From NCBI GenBank assembly GCA_034110465.1, contig JAWUZD010000012.1, forward strand, positions 170,439-234,438: a stretch of DNA of 64,000 nt, written 5' to 3'. The translations under genes and the position numbers were made by a program. Below the pieces are notes generated by a model. That model did no database searches. It was not told the origin of the DNA and saw nothing but the letters and a program-made list of their open reading frames with translations. Of the stretch, positions 57,288-64,000 are shown piece by piece (the stretch's first letter is position 1; each line of letters begins with the position of its first letter). The DNA is from Aurantibacter sp034110465 (GTDB lineage Bacteria > Bacteroidota > Bacteroidia > Flavobacteriales > Flavobacteriaceae).

Positions 57288-58205
57288 ATGAGTCATTCGC
57301 ACTCACATAACCATTCTCATAATCATAACGATTTAAAAGGTCGAAATTTAATTATTTCCATCCTATTAAATATACTTATTACAGCTGGTCAAATTATTGG
57401 CGGATTACTATCTGGTAGTTTAGCTTTATTAAGTGATGCATTACATAATTTTTCGGATGTAATTTCTCTAATAATAAGTTATGTTGCTAATAGATTAAGT
57501 AAAAGAAAAGCATCTTTACAACGTACTTTTGGTTATAAACGTGCCGAAGTTTTAGCCGCTTTTATAAATGCAGCAACCTTAATAATAGTAGCAATTCTAT
57601 TAATAATAGAAGCCGTAAAACGATTTCAAAATCCACAAGAAATAGAATCTAATCTTGTAATTTGGTTATCACTTTTAGGAATAATTGCTAACGGATTAAG
57701 TGTCTTATTACTTAAAAACGATGCAAAATCTAACATAAATATAAAAAGTGCTTATTTACATTTATTAACAGATATGTTAGCAAGTGTAGCCGTTTTAATA
57801 GGTGGACTTTTAATGAAATTTTACCAAATATTTTGGATAGATAGCGCATTAACTTTTGTAATAGCATTGTATTTAATTTATGTAGGCTACGATTTATTAA
57901 AAGAATCTACCAAATCAATTATGCTCTTTACACCAGATCATATTAATATAAAAGAAGTTGTAAAAACGGTTAATAAAATAGAAAACGTAAAACAATTACA
58001 TCACGTACATATTTGGAATTTAAGCGATAACGAGTTGCATTTAGAAGCACATTTAGACTTAGAAAAAGATGTATCTGTATCAGAATTTAATCATATATTA
58101 GATAAAATTGAAGACCTTTTAGAACATCAATTTAAAATAAACCACGTTACCATTCAACCAGAATATAACAAGCCAGATTCTAAAGCAATAATAGTACAAG
58201 ATTAA
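57288..58205 (+). CDS. Cation diffusion facilitator (zinc-type) transporter
   Basis: 305 aa. His-rich N-terminus (MSHSHSHNHSHNHND), then six helices. Metal-site residues are in helix II (LLSDALHNFSDV, HxxxD type) and helix V (HLLTDMLASVAVL, HxxxD type). The cytosolic C-terminal domain ends VKQLHHVHIWNLSDNELHLEAHLDL ... HVTIQPEY. It exports Zn2+ or a similar divalent metal by proton antiport at the inner membrane. ATG 57288 directly follows rpiB. Confidence 0.93.
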   Translation: MSHSHSHNHSHNHNDLKGRNLIISILLNILITAGQIIGGLLSGSLALLSDALHNFSDVISLIISYVANRLSKRKASLQRTFGYKRAEVLAAFINAATLIIVAILLIIEAVKRFQNPQEIESNLVIWLSLLGIIANGLSVLLLKNDAKSNINIKSAYLHLLTDMLASVAVLIGGLLMKFYQIFWIDSALTFVIALYLIYVGYDLLKESTKSIMLFTPDHINIKEVVKTVNKIENVKQLHHVHIWNLSDNELHLEAHLDLEKDVSVSEFNHILDKIEDLLEHQFKINHVTIQPEYNKPDSKAIIVQD

Positions 58206-58244
58206 TAGTTGGGCAAGTTGTAAACAACCAGGCTATCGGCAGTC

Positions 58245-58292
58245 GCTTTTTTAATAAATTAATTTTTCCAAAATCAATTTATTAAAAAGAGC
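58245..58292. repeat. Imperfect intergenic inverted repeat
   Basis: Arms 58245-58266 (GCTTTTTTAATAAATTAA...) and 58270-58292 pair with a one-base bulge and one mismatch. Short outer matches (GGCT at 58231, AGCC at 58301) suggest a larger nested dyad between the CDF and ElaA genes. Confidence 0.6.
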
Positions 58293-58336
58293 TCCAACAA
58301 AGCCTCTATCCTTCTTGCAAAATAGAACACATAATT

Positions 58337-58780
58337 ATGTTAGAAATACAAGTAAAAACATTTAAAGACTTAACAAAAGACCAATTATATAATCTATTAC
58401 AATTACGAAGCGAAGTCTTTGTAGTAGAACAAGATTGTGTGTATCAAGATATAGATTACAAAGATCAAAAAGCCTTACACGTTTTAGGAATTAAAGACCA
58501 TAAAATTGTAGCCTACACGCGTATTTTTAAACCAGGAGATTATTTCGAATTAGCAAGTATTGGTCGCGTAATAGTAAAAGAAGACCAACGAAAATTTAAA
58601 TACGGTTACCAAATTATGGAAGCTTCTATAAAAGCTGTAAAAGACCATTTTAATCAAACCGAAATAAAAATTTCGGCACAATGTTACCTAAATAAATTCT
58701 ACAATAATTTAGGATTTAAAGATGTAGGAGAAACCTATTTAGAAGATGGAATTCCACATATTGCAATGATTAAGAACTAG
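58337..58780 (+). CDS. ElaA-type GNAT N-acetyltransferase
   Basis: 147 aa. ElaA pattern: YNLLQLRSEVFVVEQDCVYQDIDYKDQKALHVLGI (residues 18-53), IASIGRV-type strand (FELASIGRVIVKEDQRKFKYGYQIME, the acetyl-CoA loop), and QCYLNKFYNNLGFKDVGETYLEDGIPHIAM. Acetylates an unknown small molecule or peptide. It starts at ATG 58337 and appears monocistronic. Confidence 0.88.
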   Translation: MLEIQVKTFKDLTKDQLYNLLQLRSEVFVVEQDCVYQDIDYKDQKALHVLGIKDHKIVAYTRIFKPGDYFELASIGRVIVKEDQRKFKYGYQIMEASIKAVKDHFNQTEIKISAQCYLNKFYNNLGFKDVGETYLEDGIPHIAMIKN

Positions 58781-58804
58781 ACTATTTATTATATTTTAGA
58801 ATAG

Positions 58805-58826
58805 ATTCTGCGTCGTAGCGCAGAAT
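58805..58826. repeat. Small intergenic palindrome
   Basis: ATTCTGCG (58805-58812) and CGCAGAAT (58819-58826), 6-nt loop. It is GC-rich relative to its surroundings, of the kind scattered through flavobacterial intergenic DNA. It may double as a weak terminator for the GNAT gene. Confidence 0.5.
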
Positions 58827-58857
58827 AACAACTTTAAAAAAGCACTATATTTATATT

Positions 58858-59523
58858 ATGAAATACGTCTTAATTTTATTAGTTGCTTTATCTTTTTCTT
58901 GTAAGGAAGAAGTATTAAAAAGTCACTTTTGTGATAATACAAAATTATTATTTGATGGCTCTAATCTAAAGATAATTAATATAGATTTAAATAATAATTA
59001 TAATATAGTAAAAGAACAAATTCAGCAACAAATTATAGAAGATTTTTGTGGTTTTCCAGAGTACAATTTTTTAGTTAATTATAAAGGAGAAAAAATAATA
59101 CTAACTTACAAAATCTATGATGAAGAATGTAATTGGAATATGATAAAACCAAACTCCATTGAATTCATTTTTAATAATAACACCTTTGCAATAGATTATG
59201 AGTTTCCTAAAGAAAATAATAGCTCAGAATTTATCTATAATAGAATTAAAGAAAATTTAAAAATTAGAAAATCTTCTAATTTTTATTTAAATTTCAATTT
59301 AAAAAGTAAAGTAGATGTAAAATTATTTAATTCTATAATTGAAAATTCTATTGATGGAGTTATTAAGTTTTATAAAGAGAAATCCTTAATAAATTACAAA
59401 AAACCTTTTTGTGATTTAAATAAAAAGGAGTTTGAAAATATAACAAAAGATTTTCAAATAGTATTTAATTCAAAACAACATCAGGATATTCCACAACCAC
59501 CAAAACTTAATTCCTCTAATTAA
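58858..59523 (+). CDS. Lipoprotein of unknown function
   Basis: 221 aa. SPII signal LILLVALSFSCKE (Cys15). The mature part is Asn- and Lys-rich, with predicted alternating helices and strands (YNFLVNYKGEKIILTYKIYDEECNW, NFYLNFNLKSKVDVKLFNSI) and five further Cys. I do not recognise a family. It stands alone between the GNAT gene and ileS. Confidence 0.6.
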   Translation: MKYVLILLVALSFSCKEEVLKSHFCDNTKLLFDGSNLKIINIDLNNNYNIVKEQIQQQIIEDFCGFPEYNFLVNYKGEKIILTYKIYDEECNWNMIKPNSIEFIFNNNTFAIDYEFPKENNSSEFIYNRIKENLKIRKSSNFYLNFNLKSKVDVKLFNSIIENSIDGVIKFYKEKSLINYKKPFCDLNKKEFENITKDFQIVFNSKQHQDIPQPPKLNSSN

Positions 59524-59539
59524 ACATCATTCTTTTTTG

Positions 59540-59562
59540 TCTGGTTGAGCGCAGTCGAAACC
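59540..59562. repeat. Flavobacterial intergenic palindrome (ggttgagcgcagtcgaaacc type)
   Basis: GGTTGAGCGCAGTCGAAACC within 59540-59562 resembles a GC-rich palindromic repeat that I recall being scattered in many Flavobacteriaceae genomes (inverted form GGTTTCGACTGCGCTCAACC). It lies in the gap between the lipoprotein gene and ileS. Confidence 0.5.
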
Positions 59563-59712
59563 TTTAGAAAAAAACTAAAGCCAAAACTTAAACTTAACCT
59601 GAATGCCAACACACAAATAACCACTTCAACTTAACAAACATTTATTACAGTACATCATTTACTATTGTCGCAAAAAACCTTATTTTCGCATACTTACGAC
59701 AAAATATCTATT

Positions 59713-62700
59713 ATGAGTACTAAATTTGCTGAATACAAAGGACTTGACCTACCAAACGTAGCTTCGGAAATTTTAAATTACTGGGAAGAAAATAACATTT
59801 TTGAAAAAAGTGTAACCTCTCGCGAAGGCGCAGAACCTTACGTATTTTTTGAAGGTCCGCCATCTGCAAACGGATTACCAGGAGTTCATCACGTTTTAGC
59901 ACGCTCTATAAAAGATATTTTTCCGCGTTATAAAACTATGAAAGGTTACCAAGTTAAGCGTAAAGCTGGTTGGGATACGCACGGTTTACCAGTAGAACTT
60001 GGTGTAGAAAAAGAATTAGGAATTACGAAAGAAGATATTGGTACAAAAATATCTGTAGAAGAATACAACGCAGCTTGTCGTAAAGCAGTTATGCGTTACA
60101 CAGATATTTGGAATAATTTAACTCAAAAAATGGGTTATTGGGTAGATATGGAAGATCCATACATTACTTACGAGCCTAAATATATGGAATCGGTTTGGTG
60201 GCTTTTAAAAGAGATTTACTCTAAAAAGCTAATGTATAAAGGTTATACCATTCAGCCATATTCTCCAAAAGCAGGAACCGGATTAAGTTCGCACGAGCTA
60301 AATCAGCCAGGAACTTATCAAGATGTTACAGATACTACAATAGTAGCACAATTTAAAGCCATAGAAAATACGTTACCAGACTTTTTAAAACCGTTTGATA
60401 ACTTAAATTTTATAGCTTGGACAACAACACCTTGGACATTACCAAGTAATACAGCATTAACTGTTGGTCCAAAAATAGATTATGCAGTTGTTGCAACATA
60501 TAATCAATACACGTTTCAACCAATTCACGTTATTTTAGCTAAGAATTTAATTGGAAAACAATTTGCTGGAAAAACGAATGTTTTAGTAGAAACCGTAGAA
60601 GAATTAAGCGCTTATAATTCTGGCGATAAAAAGATTCCATACTTTATTTGTACAGAATGTAAAGGAACAGATTTAGTAGATATTAAATACGAACAATTAT
60701 TAAATTACGCTTTACCAAACGATAATCCTGAAAATGCTTTTAGAGTTATTTTAGGAGATTTTGTAACAACAGAAGACGGAACAGGAATTGTACATACTGC
60801 ACCAACTTTTGGAGCAGACGATGCAATGGTTGCAAAACAAGCTACACCAGAAGTTCCACCACTATTAGTAAACGATGGCGAAGATAACTTAGTGCCTTTA
60901 GTAGACTTACAAGGTAAATTTAGACCAGAAATGGGAGAATTTGCAGGTAAATACGTAAAAAACGAATATTACGCAGATGGCGAAGCTCCAGAGAAATCTA
61001 TAGATGTTGAGTTAGCTATTAAGTTAAAAACAGAAAACAAAGCCTTTAAGGTTGAAAAATATAAGCACAGTTATCCAAATTGTTGGCGTACAGATAAACC
61101 AATTTTATATTACCCATTAGATTCTTGGTTTATTAAAATTACCGATGTTAAGGACAGAATGCATAGCCTTAATAAAACCATTAACTGGAAACCAGAATCT
61201 ACTGGAACTGGACGTTTTGGTAACTGGTTAGCAAATGCAAACGATTGGAACTTATCGAGGTCAAGGTATTGGGGTATCCCGCTTCCTATATGGCGTACTG
61301 AAGATGGAAAAGAAGAAATTGCTATTGGTTCTATTGAAGAATTAAAAGGCGAAATGAAAAAAGCAGTGGATGCTGGATTCATGCAAAAAGACATTTTTGA
61401 TGATTTTGTAACAGGAGATTTTTCGGAAGATAATTATGCAAAAGTAGACCTCCATAAAAATATAGTTGACGATATTATATTGGTTTCTAAAAAAGGAAAC
61501 CCTATGAGCCGTGAAGCCGATTTAATTGATGTTTGGTTTGATAGTGGAAGTATGCCTTATGCTCAATGGCATTATCCTTTCGAAAATAAAGAAAAAGTAG
61601 ATACTACTTGGCGAAAAGCAGATTTTATTGCTGAAGGAGTAGATCAAACACGTGGTTGGTTTTATACGCTGCACGCTATTGCAACTATGATTTTTGATGA
61701 TGTTGCCTATAAAAATGTAGTTTCAAACGGATTGGTATTAGATAAAAATGGACAAAAAATGTCTAAGCGTCTAGGAAACGCAACAGACCCTTTTGAAACA
61801 ATCGATACATTTGGACCAGATGCTACTCGTTGGTATATGATAAGCAACGCCAACCCTTGGGATAACTTAAAATTTGATTTAGCAGGAATTTCGGAAGTAA
61901 GAAATAAATTTTTTGGAACACTATATAACACTTATAGTTTCTTTAGTCTGTATGCTAATTTGGATAATTTTGATTATTCAGAAGAAGATATTGCATTAGA
62001 AAAAAGACCAGAAATTGACCGTTGGATACTTTCAGAGTTACACACCTTAATCGAAAGAGTAGATCAGTATTATGGCGAATACGAACCAACAAAAGCGACA
62101 AGAGCGATTTCAGATTTCGTTCAAGAAAATTTAAGTAACTGGTTTGTTCGTTTAAGCAGAAGACGTTTTTGGAAAGGTAGTTATGGCGAAGATAAAATAT
62201 CGGCATATCAAACATTGCACACTTGCTTATTAACGATTTCTAAGTTAAGCGCACCTGTGGCTCCCTTTTTTATGGATCGTCTTTATAACGACTTATTGAA
62301 CGGAACTATTAAAGTTGACGAAATCTCTGTACATTTAAGTAACTTTCCTGTTGCAAATCCGACATACATTAACAGGACATTGGAACATAAAATGCAAAAG
62401 GCTCAAACAATTTCTTCATTAGTGTTATCCTTAAGACAAAAAGAAAAGATTAAAGTTAGACAGCCTTTACAAAAAATCATGATTCCTGTTTTAAATAATG
62501 AACAGCGTGAAGAAATAATAGCAGTTTCAGACCTCATTAAATCTGAAGTTAATGTGAAGGAAATTGAATTGATTGATGAAGGATCTGGAATATTGGTAAA
62601 ACAGATAAAACCAGATTTTAAAAAGTTAGGACCTCGCTTTGGGAAAGATATGAAATCTGTAGCGCAAGTAATAACTAATTTTGGTCAAAAAGAGATTGCA

Positions 62701-63117
62701 ATTCTTGAAAAAGAAGGAGAAATTAATGTTTTAATTAATGAAAAAAATACTACATTGTGCAAAGATGATGTAATAATAAGTTCTCAAAATATTGAAGGTT
62801 GGTTAGTTGCAAATAATAATGGTGTAACGGTGGCTTTAGATGTTACTATAAGTCCAGAATTAAAGAACGAAGGGATTGCTAGAGAATTGGTGAACCGAAT
62901 TCAAAATTTACGTAAAGACTCTGGTTTTGAAGTAATGGACCGAATTGAGGTAACTATTCAAGAAGATGAAAAATTAAAATTGGCGGTAAGCCAAAACTTA
63001 GAATATATTAAACGTGAAACGCTAACAAACATTTTGTGTTTTCATCAAAAATTAGAGACAGGAACTGAAATAATATTTGATGAAATAACAAGCAAGTTGG
63101 CCATTAAAAAAGTGTAA
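59713..63117 (+). CDS. ileS: Isoleucyl-tRNA synthetase
   Basis: 1134 aa, the long (eukaryote-like) IleRS form. HIGH-type motif PPSANGLPGVHHVLARSIKD (residues about 46-65), the CP1 editing domain (WTTTPWTLPSNTALTVGP), the specificity block ESVWWLLKEIY, KMSKR in GQKMSKRLGN, and the anticodon domain with DRWILSELHTLIE. ATG 59713 (MSTKFAEYKGLDLP) is preferred over an upstream TTG at 59665. It is followed by the DksA-like gene and lspA, a conserved flavobacterial order. Confidence 0.97.
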   Translation: MSTKFAEYKGLDLPNVASEILNYWEENNIFEKSVTSREGAEPYVFFEGPPSANGLPGVHHVLARSIKDIFPRYKTMKGYQVKRKAGWDTHGLPVELGVEKELGITKEDIGTKISVEEYNAACRKAVMRYTDIWNNLTQKMGYWVDMEDPYITYEPKYMESVWWLLKEIYSKKLMYKGYTIQPYSPKAGTGLSSHELNQPGTYQDVTDTTIVAQFKAIENTLPDFLKPFDNLNFIAWTTTPWTLPSNTALTVGPKIDYAVVATYNQYTFQPIHVILAKNLIGKQFAGKTNVLVETVEELSAYNSGDKKIPYFICTECKGTDLVDIKYEQLLNYALPNDNPENAFRVILGDFVTTEDGTGIVHTAPTFGADDAMVAKQATPEVPPLLVNDGEDNLVPLVDLQGKFRPEMGEFAGKYVKNEYYADGEAPEKSIDVELAIKLKTENKAFKVEKYKHSYPNCWRTDKPILYYPLDSWFIKITDVKDRMHSLNKTINWKPESTGTGRFGNWLANANDWNLSRSRYWGIPLPIWRTEDGKEEIAIGSIEELKGEMKKAVDAGFMQKDIFDDFVTGDFSEDNYAKVDLHKNIVDDIILVSKKGNPMSREADLIDVWFDSGSMPYAQWHYPFENKEKVDTTWRKADFIAEGVDQTRGWFYTLHAIATMIFDDVAYKNVVSNGLVLDKNGQKMSKRLGNATDPFETIDTFGPDATRWYMISNANPWDNLKFDLAGISEVRNKFFGTLYNTYSFFSLYANLDNFDYSEEDIALEKRPEIDRWILSELHTLIERVDQYYGEYEPTKATRAISDFVQENLSNWFVRLSRRRFWKGSYGEDKISAYQTLHTCLLTISKLSAPVAPFFMDRLYNDLLNGTIKVDEISVHLSNFPVANPTYINRTLEHKMQKAQTISSLVLSLRQKEKIKVRQPLQKIMIPVLNNEQREEIIAVSDLIKSEVNVKEIELIDEGSGILVKQIKPDFKKLGPRFGKDMKSVAQVITNFGQKEIAILEKEGEINVLINEKNTTLCKDDVIISSQNIEGWLVANNNGVTVALDVTISPELKNEGIARELVNRIQNLRKDSGFEVMDRIEVTIQEDEKLKLAVSQNLEYIKRETLTNILCFHQKLETGTEIIFDEITSKLAIKKV

Positions 63118-63118
63118 T

Positions 63119-63499
63119 ATGAACCAAGAAACATACGACAGATACAACGAAGCAGATTTAAAAGAATTCAAGGAACTAATACTTGAAAAAATTGAAAATG
63201 CACAAAGGCATTTGCATTTAATTGAAAGTGCTTTTAAAAACGATAGCGATAATGGTACTGATGATACCTCACCAACTTTTAAAGCCTTTGATGAAGGAAG
63301 TCATGTAATGAGTAAGGAAGCAAATTCTCAATTAGCTATACGGCAAGAAAAATTTATTCGTGATTTAAAAAATGCATTGATACGTATAGAAAACAAAACC
63401 TATGGAGTTTGTCGTGTAACAAAAAAATTAATTAACAAAGAACGATTAAAATTAGTTCCTCATGCCACACTTAGTATTGAAGCTAAGAATATGCAATAG
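63119..63499 (+). CDS. DksA/TraR-family protein with degenerate zinc finger
   Basis: 126 aa. Coiled-coil N-terminus (LKEFKELILEKIENAQRHLHLIESAF), then AIRQEKFIRDLKNALIRIENKTYGVCRVTKKLINKERLKLVPHATLSIEAK. The last part aligns with the C4 finger of DksA but keeps only one Cys, so zinc binding is doubtful. The coiled-coil tip acidic residues used by DksA to act on RNA polymerase are not obvious. It starts at ATG 63119, directly after ileS, in the ileS-dksA-like-lspA cluster. Confidence 0.85.
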   Translation: MNQETYDRYNEADLKEFKELILEKIENAQRHLHLIESAFKNDSDNGTDDTSPTFKAFDEGSHVMSKEANSQLAIRQEKFIRDLKNALIRIENKTYGVCRVTKKLINKERLKLVPHATLSIEAKNMQ

Positions 63500-63523
63500 T
63501 AAATTAATACGATCGTTAAAATT

Positions 63524-63561
63524 CCAAATTCTAGACTAGCTAAATGGCTTATGGAATTTGG
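63524..63561 (+). terminator. Possible terminator/attenuator between the DksA-like gene and lspA
   Basis: CCAAATTC (63524-63531) and GAATTTGG (63554-63561) enclose a 22-nt loop containing a second small stem. The following DNA is T-rich but has no clean T-run. Confidence 0.4.
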
Positions 63562-63683
63562 TATTTATTTTTTAAACACAAATTAAATGGATTAGAAGTA
63601 GTTACCTATTATTTTTAATGCCAAAAAATTGTTATTCTCAAATTCATTAAATAATATTATTTTTACAAAGTATATAAAATAAA

Positions 63684-64000
63684 ATGTCTCTTAAAAAATC
63701 GATATTCATTATAGTTTTGATCTTAGTAATCGATCAAATTTCAAAAATATACATTAAAACTCATTTTGTATTAGGGGAGACTATCCCTGTTTTTGAATGG
63801 TTTAAAATTGCTTTTGTAGAAAACGAAGGAATGGCTTGGGGAGCTAAAATTCCTGGTCAATACGGAAAATTAATACTTACCCTTTTTAGGTTAGTTGCTA
63901 TTGTTGGTATAGGCTACTGGCTTTGGGATTCGATAAAAAAGAAACATTCTAAAATACTAATTATTTCTATTGCATTAATATTTGCTGGTGCTTTGGGGAA
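63684..64000 (+). CDS. lspA: Lipoprotein signal peptidase (partial, C-terminus cut by window edge)
   Basis: About 105 residues visible from ATG 63684. Signal peptidase II cleaves the signal peptides of the many lipoproteins in this window at the lipid-modified Cys. Visible features: first helix with the conserved Asp (IIVLILVIDQISKIYIK), then FVENEGMAWGAKIPG, which matches the FxxNxGxAFG box, and further hydrophobic helices. The second catalytic Asp lies beyond the window. Its position after ileS and the DksA-like gene supports the call. Confidence 0.93.
   Translation, partial: MSLKKSIFIIVLILVIDQISKIYIKTHFVLGETIPVFEWFKIAFVENEGMAWGAKIPGQYGKLILTLFRLVAIVGIGYWLWDSIKKKHSKILIISIALIFAGALG

Noticed and set aside
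59665..59712. TTG-started N-terminal extension of ileS
   Set aside because: The added residues do not look like IleRS; ATG 59713 gives the normal start.

Overview
The window is AT-rich chromosomal DNA from a member of the Bacteroidota, almost certainly family Flavobacteriaceae. The evidence is: TAnnTTTG-type -7 promoter boxes in front of many genes; a T9SS C-terminal sorting domain; DUF4175, LpxD, DUF1761 and SPFH proteins of flavobacterial type; an SDR-type L-threonine 3-dehydrogenase; the conserved orders DUF4175-ybeY-mnmG, rbfA-lolC-like and ileS-dksA-like-lspA; and numerous SPII lipoprotein signals. Genus cannot be fixed from sequence alone.

Layout. 1-8.5 kb, minus strand: a partial GreA-like small protein, mtgA, a secreted protein of unknown function, a FAD oxidoreductase, a lipoprotein subtilase, an MBL hydrolase, and a SulP transporter translationally coupled to a tandem universal stress protein. 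8.6-16.9 kb: lpxD, lepA, dusB, an SPFH protein, an outer-membrane protein, gltX and a second barrel-like protein, separated by bidirectional hairpins where genes converge. 17-30 kb, plus strand: DUF4175 protein, ybeY, mnmG flanked by two parS-type palindromes, a membrane protein, a methyltransferase, OmpH-like and M1 lipoproteins, rnpA, an S41 protease and an OmpA protein. 30-39.3 kb, mostly minus: acyltransferase, DUF1761, lysA, glnS, a barrel protein, LysE, YbjQ, LolC/E-like permease and rbfA, with folB and tRNA-Cys on plus. 39.4-46.2 kb: mce and a CAT-anticodon tRNA whose 3' end is the attachment site of a 6,176-bp integrated element. 46.2-56 kb: threonine dehydrogenase, two lipoproteins, a very large T9SS beta-propeller protein, an M13 peptidase, three small genes and ssb. 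56.1-56.85 kb: a gene-free region with origin-like signals. 56.9-64 kb, plus: rpiB, CDF transporter, ElaA-type GNAT, a lipoprotein, ileS, DksA-like protein and the start of lspA.

The two most noteworthy things are: (i) the compact element at 39,947-46,147, bounded by 25-bp direct repeats. It carries a tyrosine recombinase, an AlpA/Xis-like HTH protein, a small linker protein, a primase-like plus SF2 DEAH helicase fusion and one orphan Zn-ribbon-like protein. It has no obvious structural, conjugation or defence cargo, a gene set resembling the core of phage-inducible islands or other satellites. (ii) Signs that the window is origin-proximal: two 16-bp parS-type sites around mnmG, and a 0.67-kb AT-rich intergenic region next to ssb. 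That region has a consensus DnaA box, four copies of TTATTAACA in both orientations and a perfect 23-bp-arm inverted repeat.

All gene functions are read from motifs and remembered family features; no database search was run.
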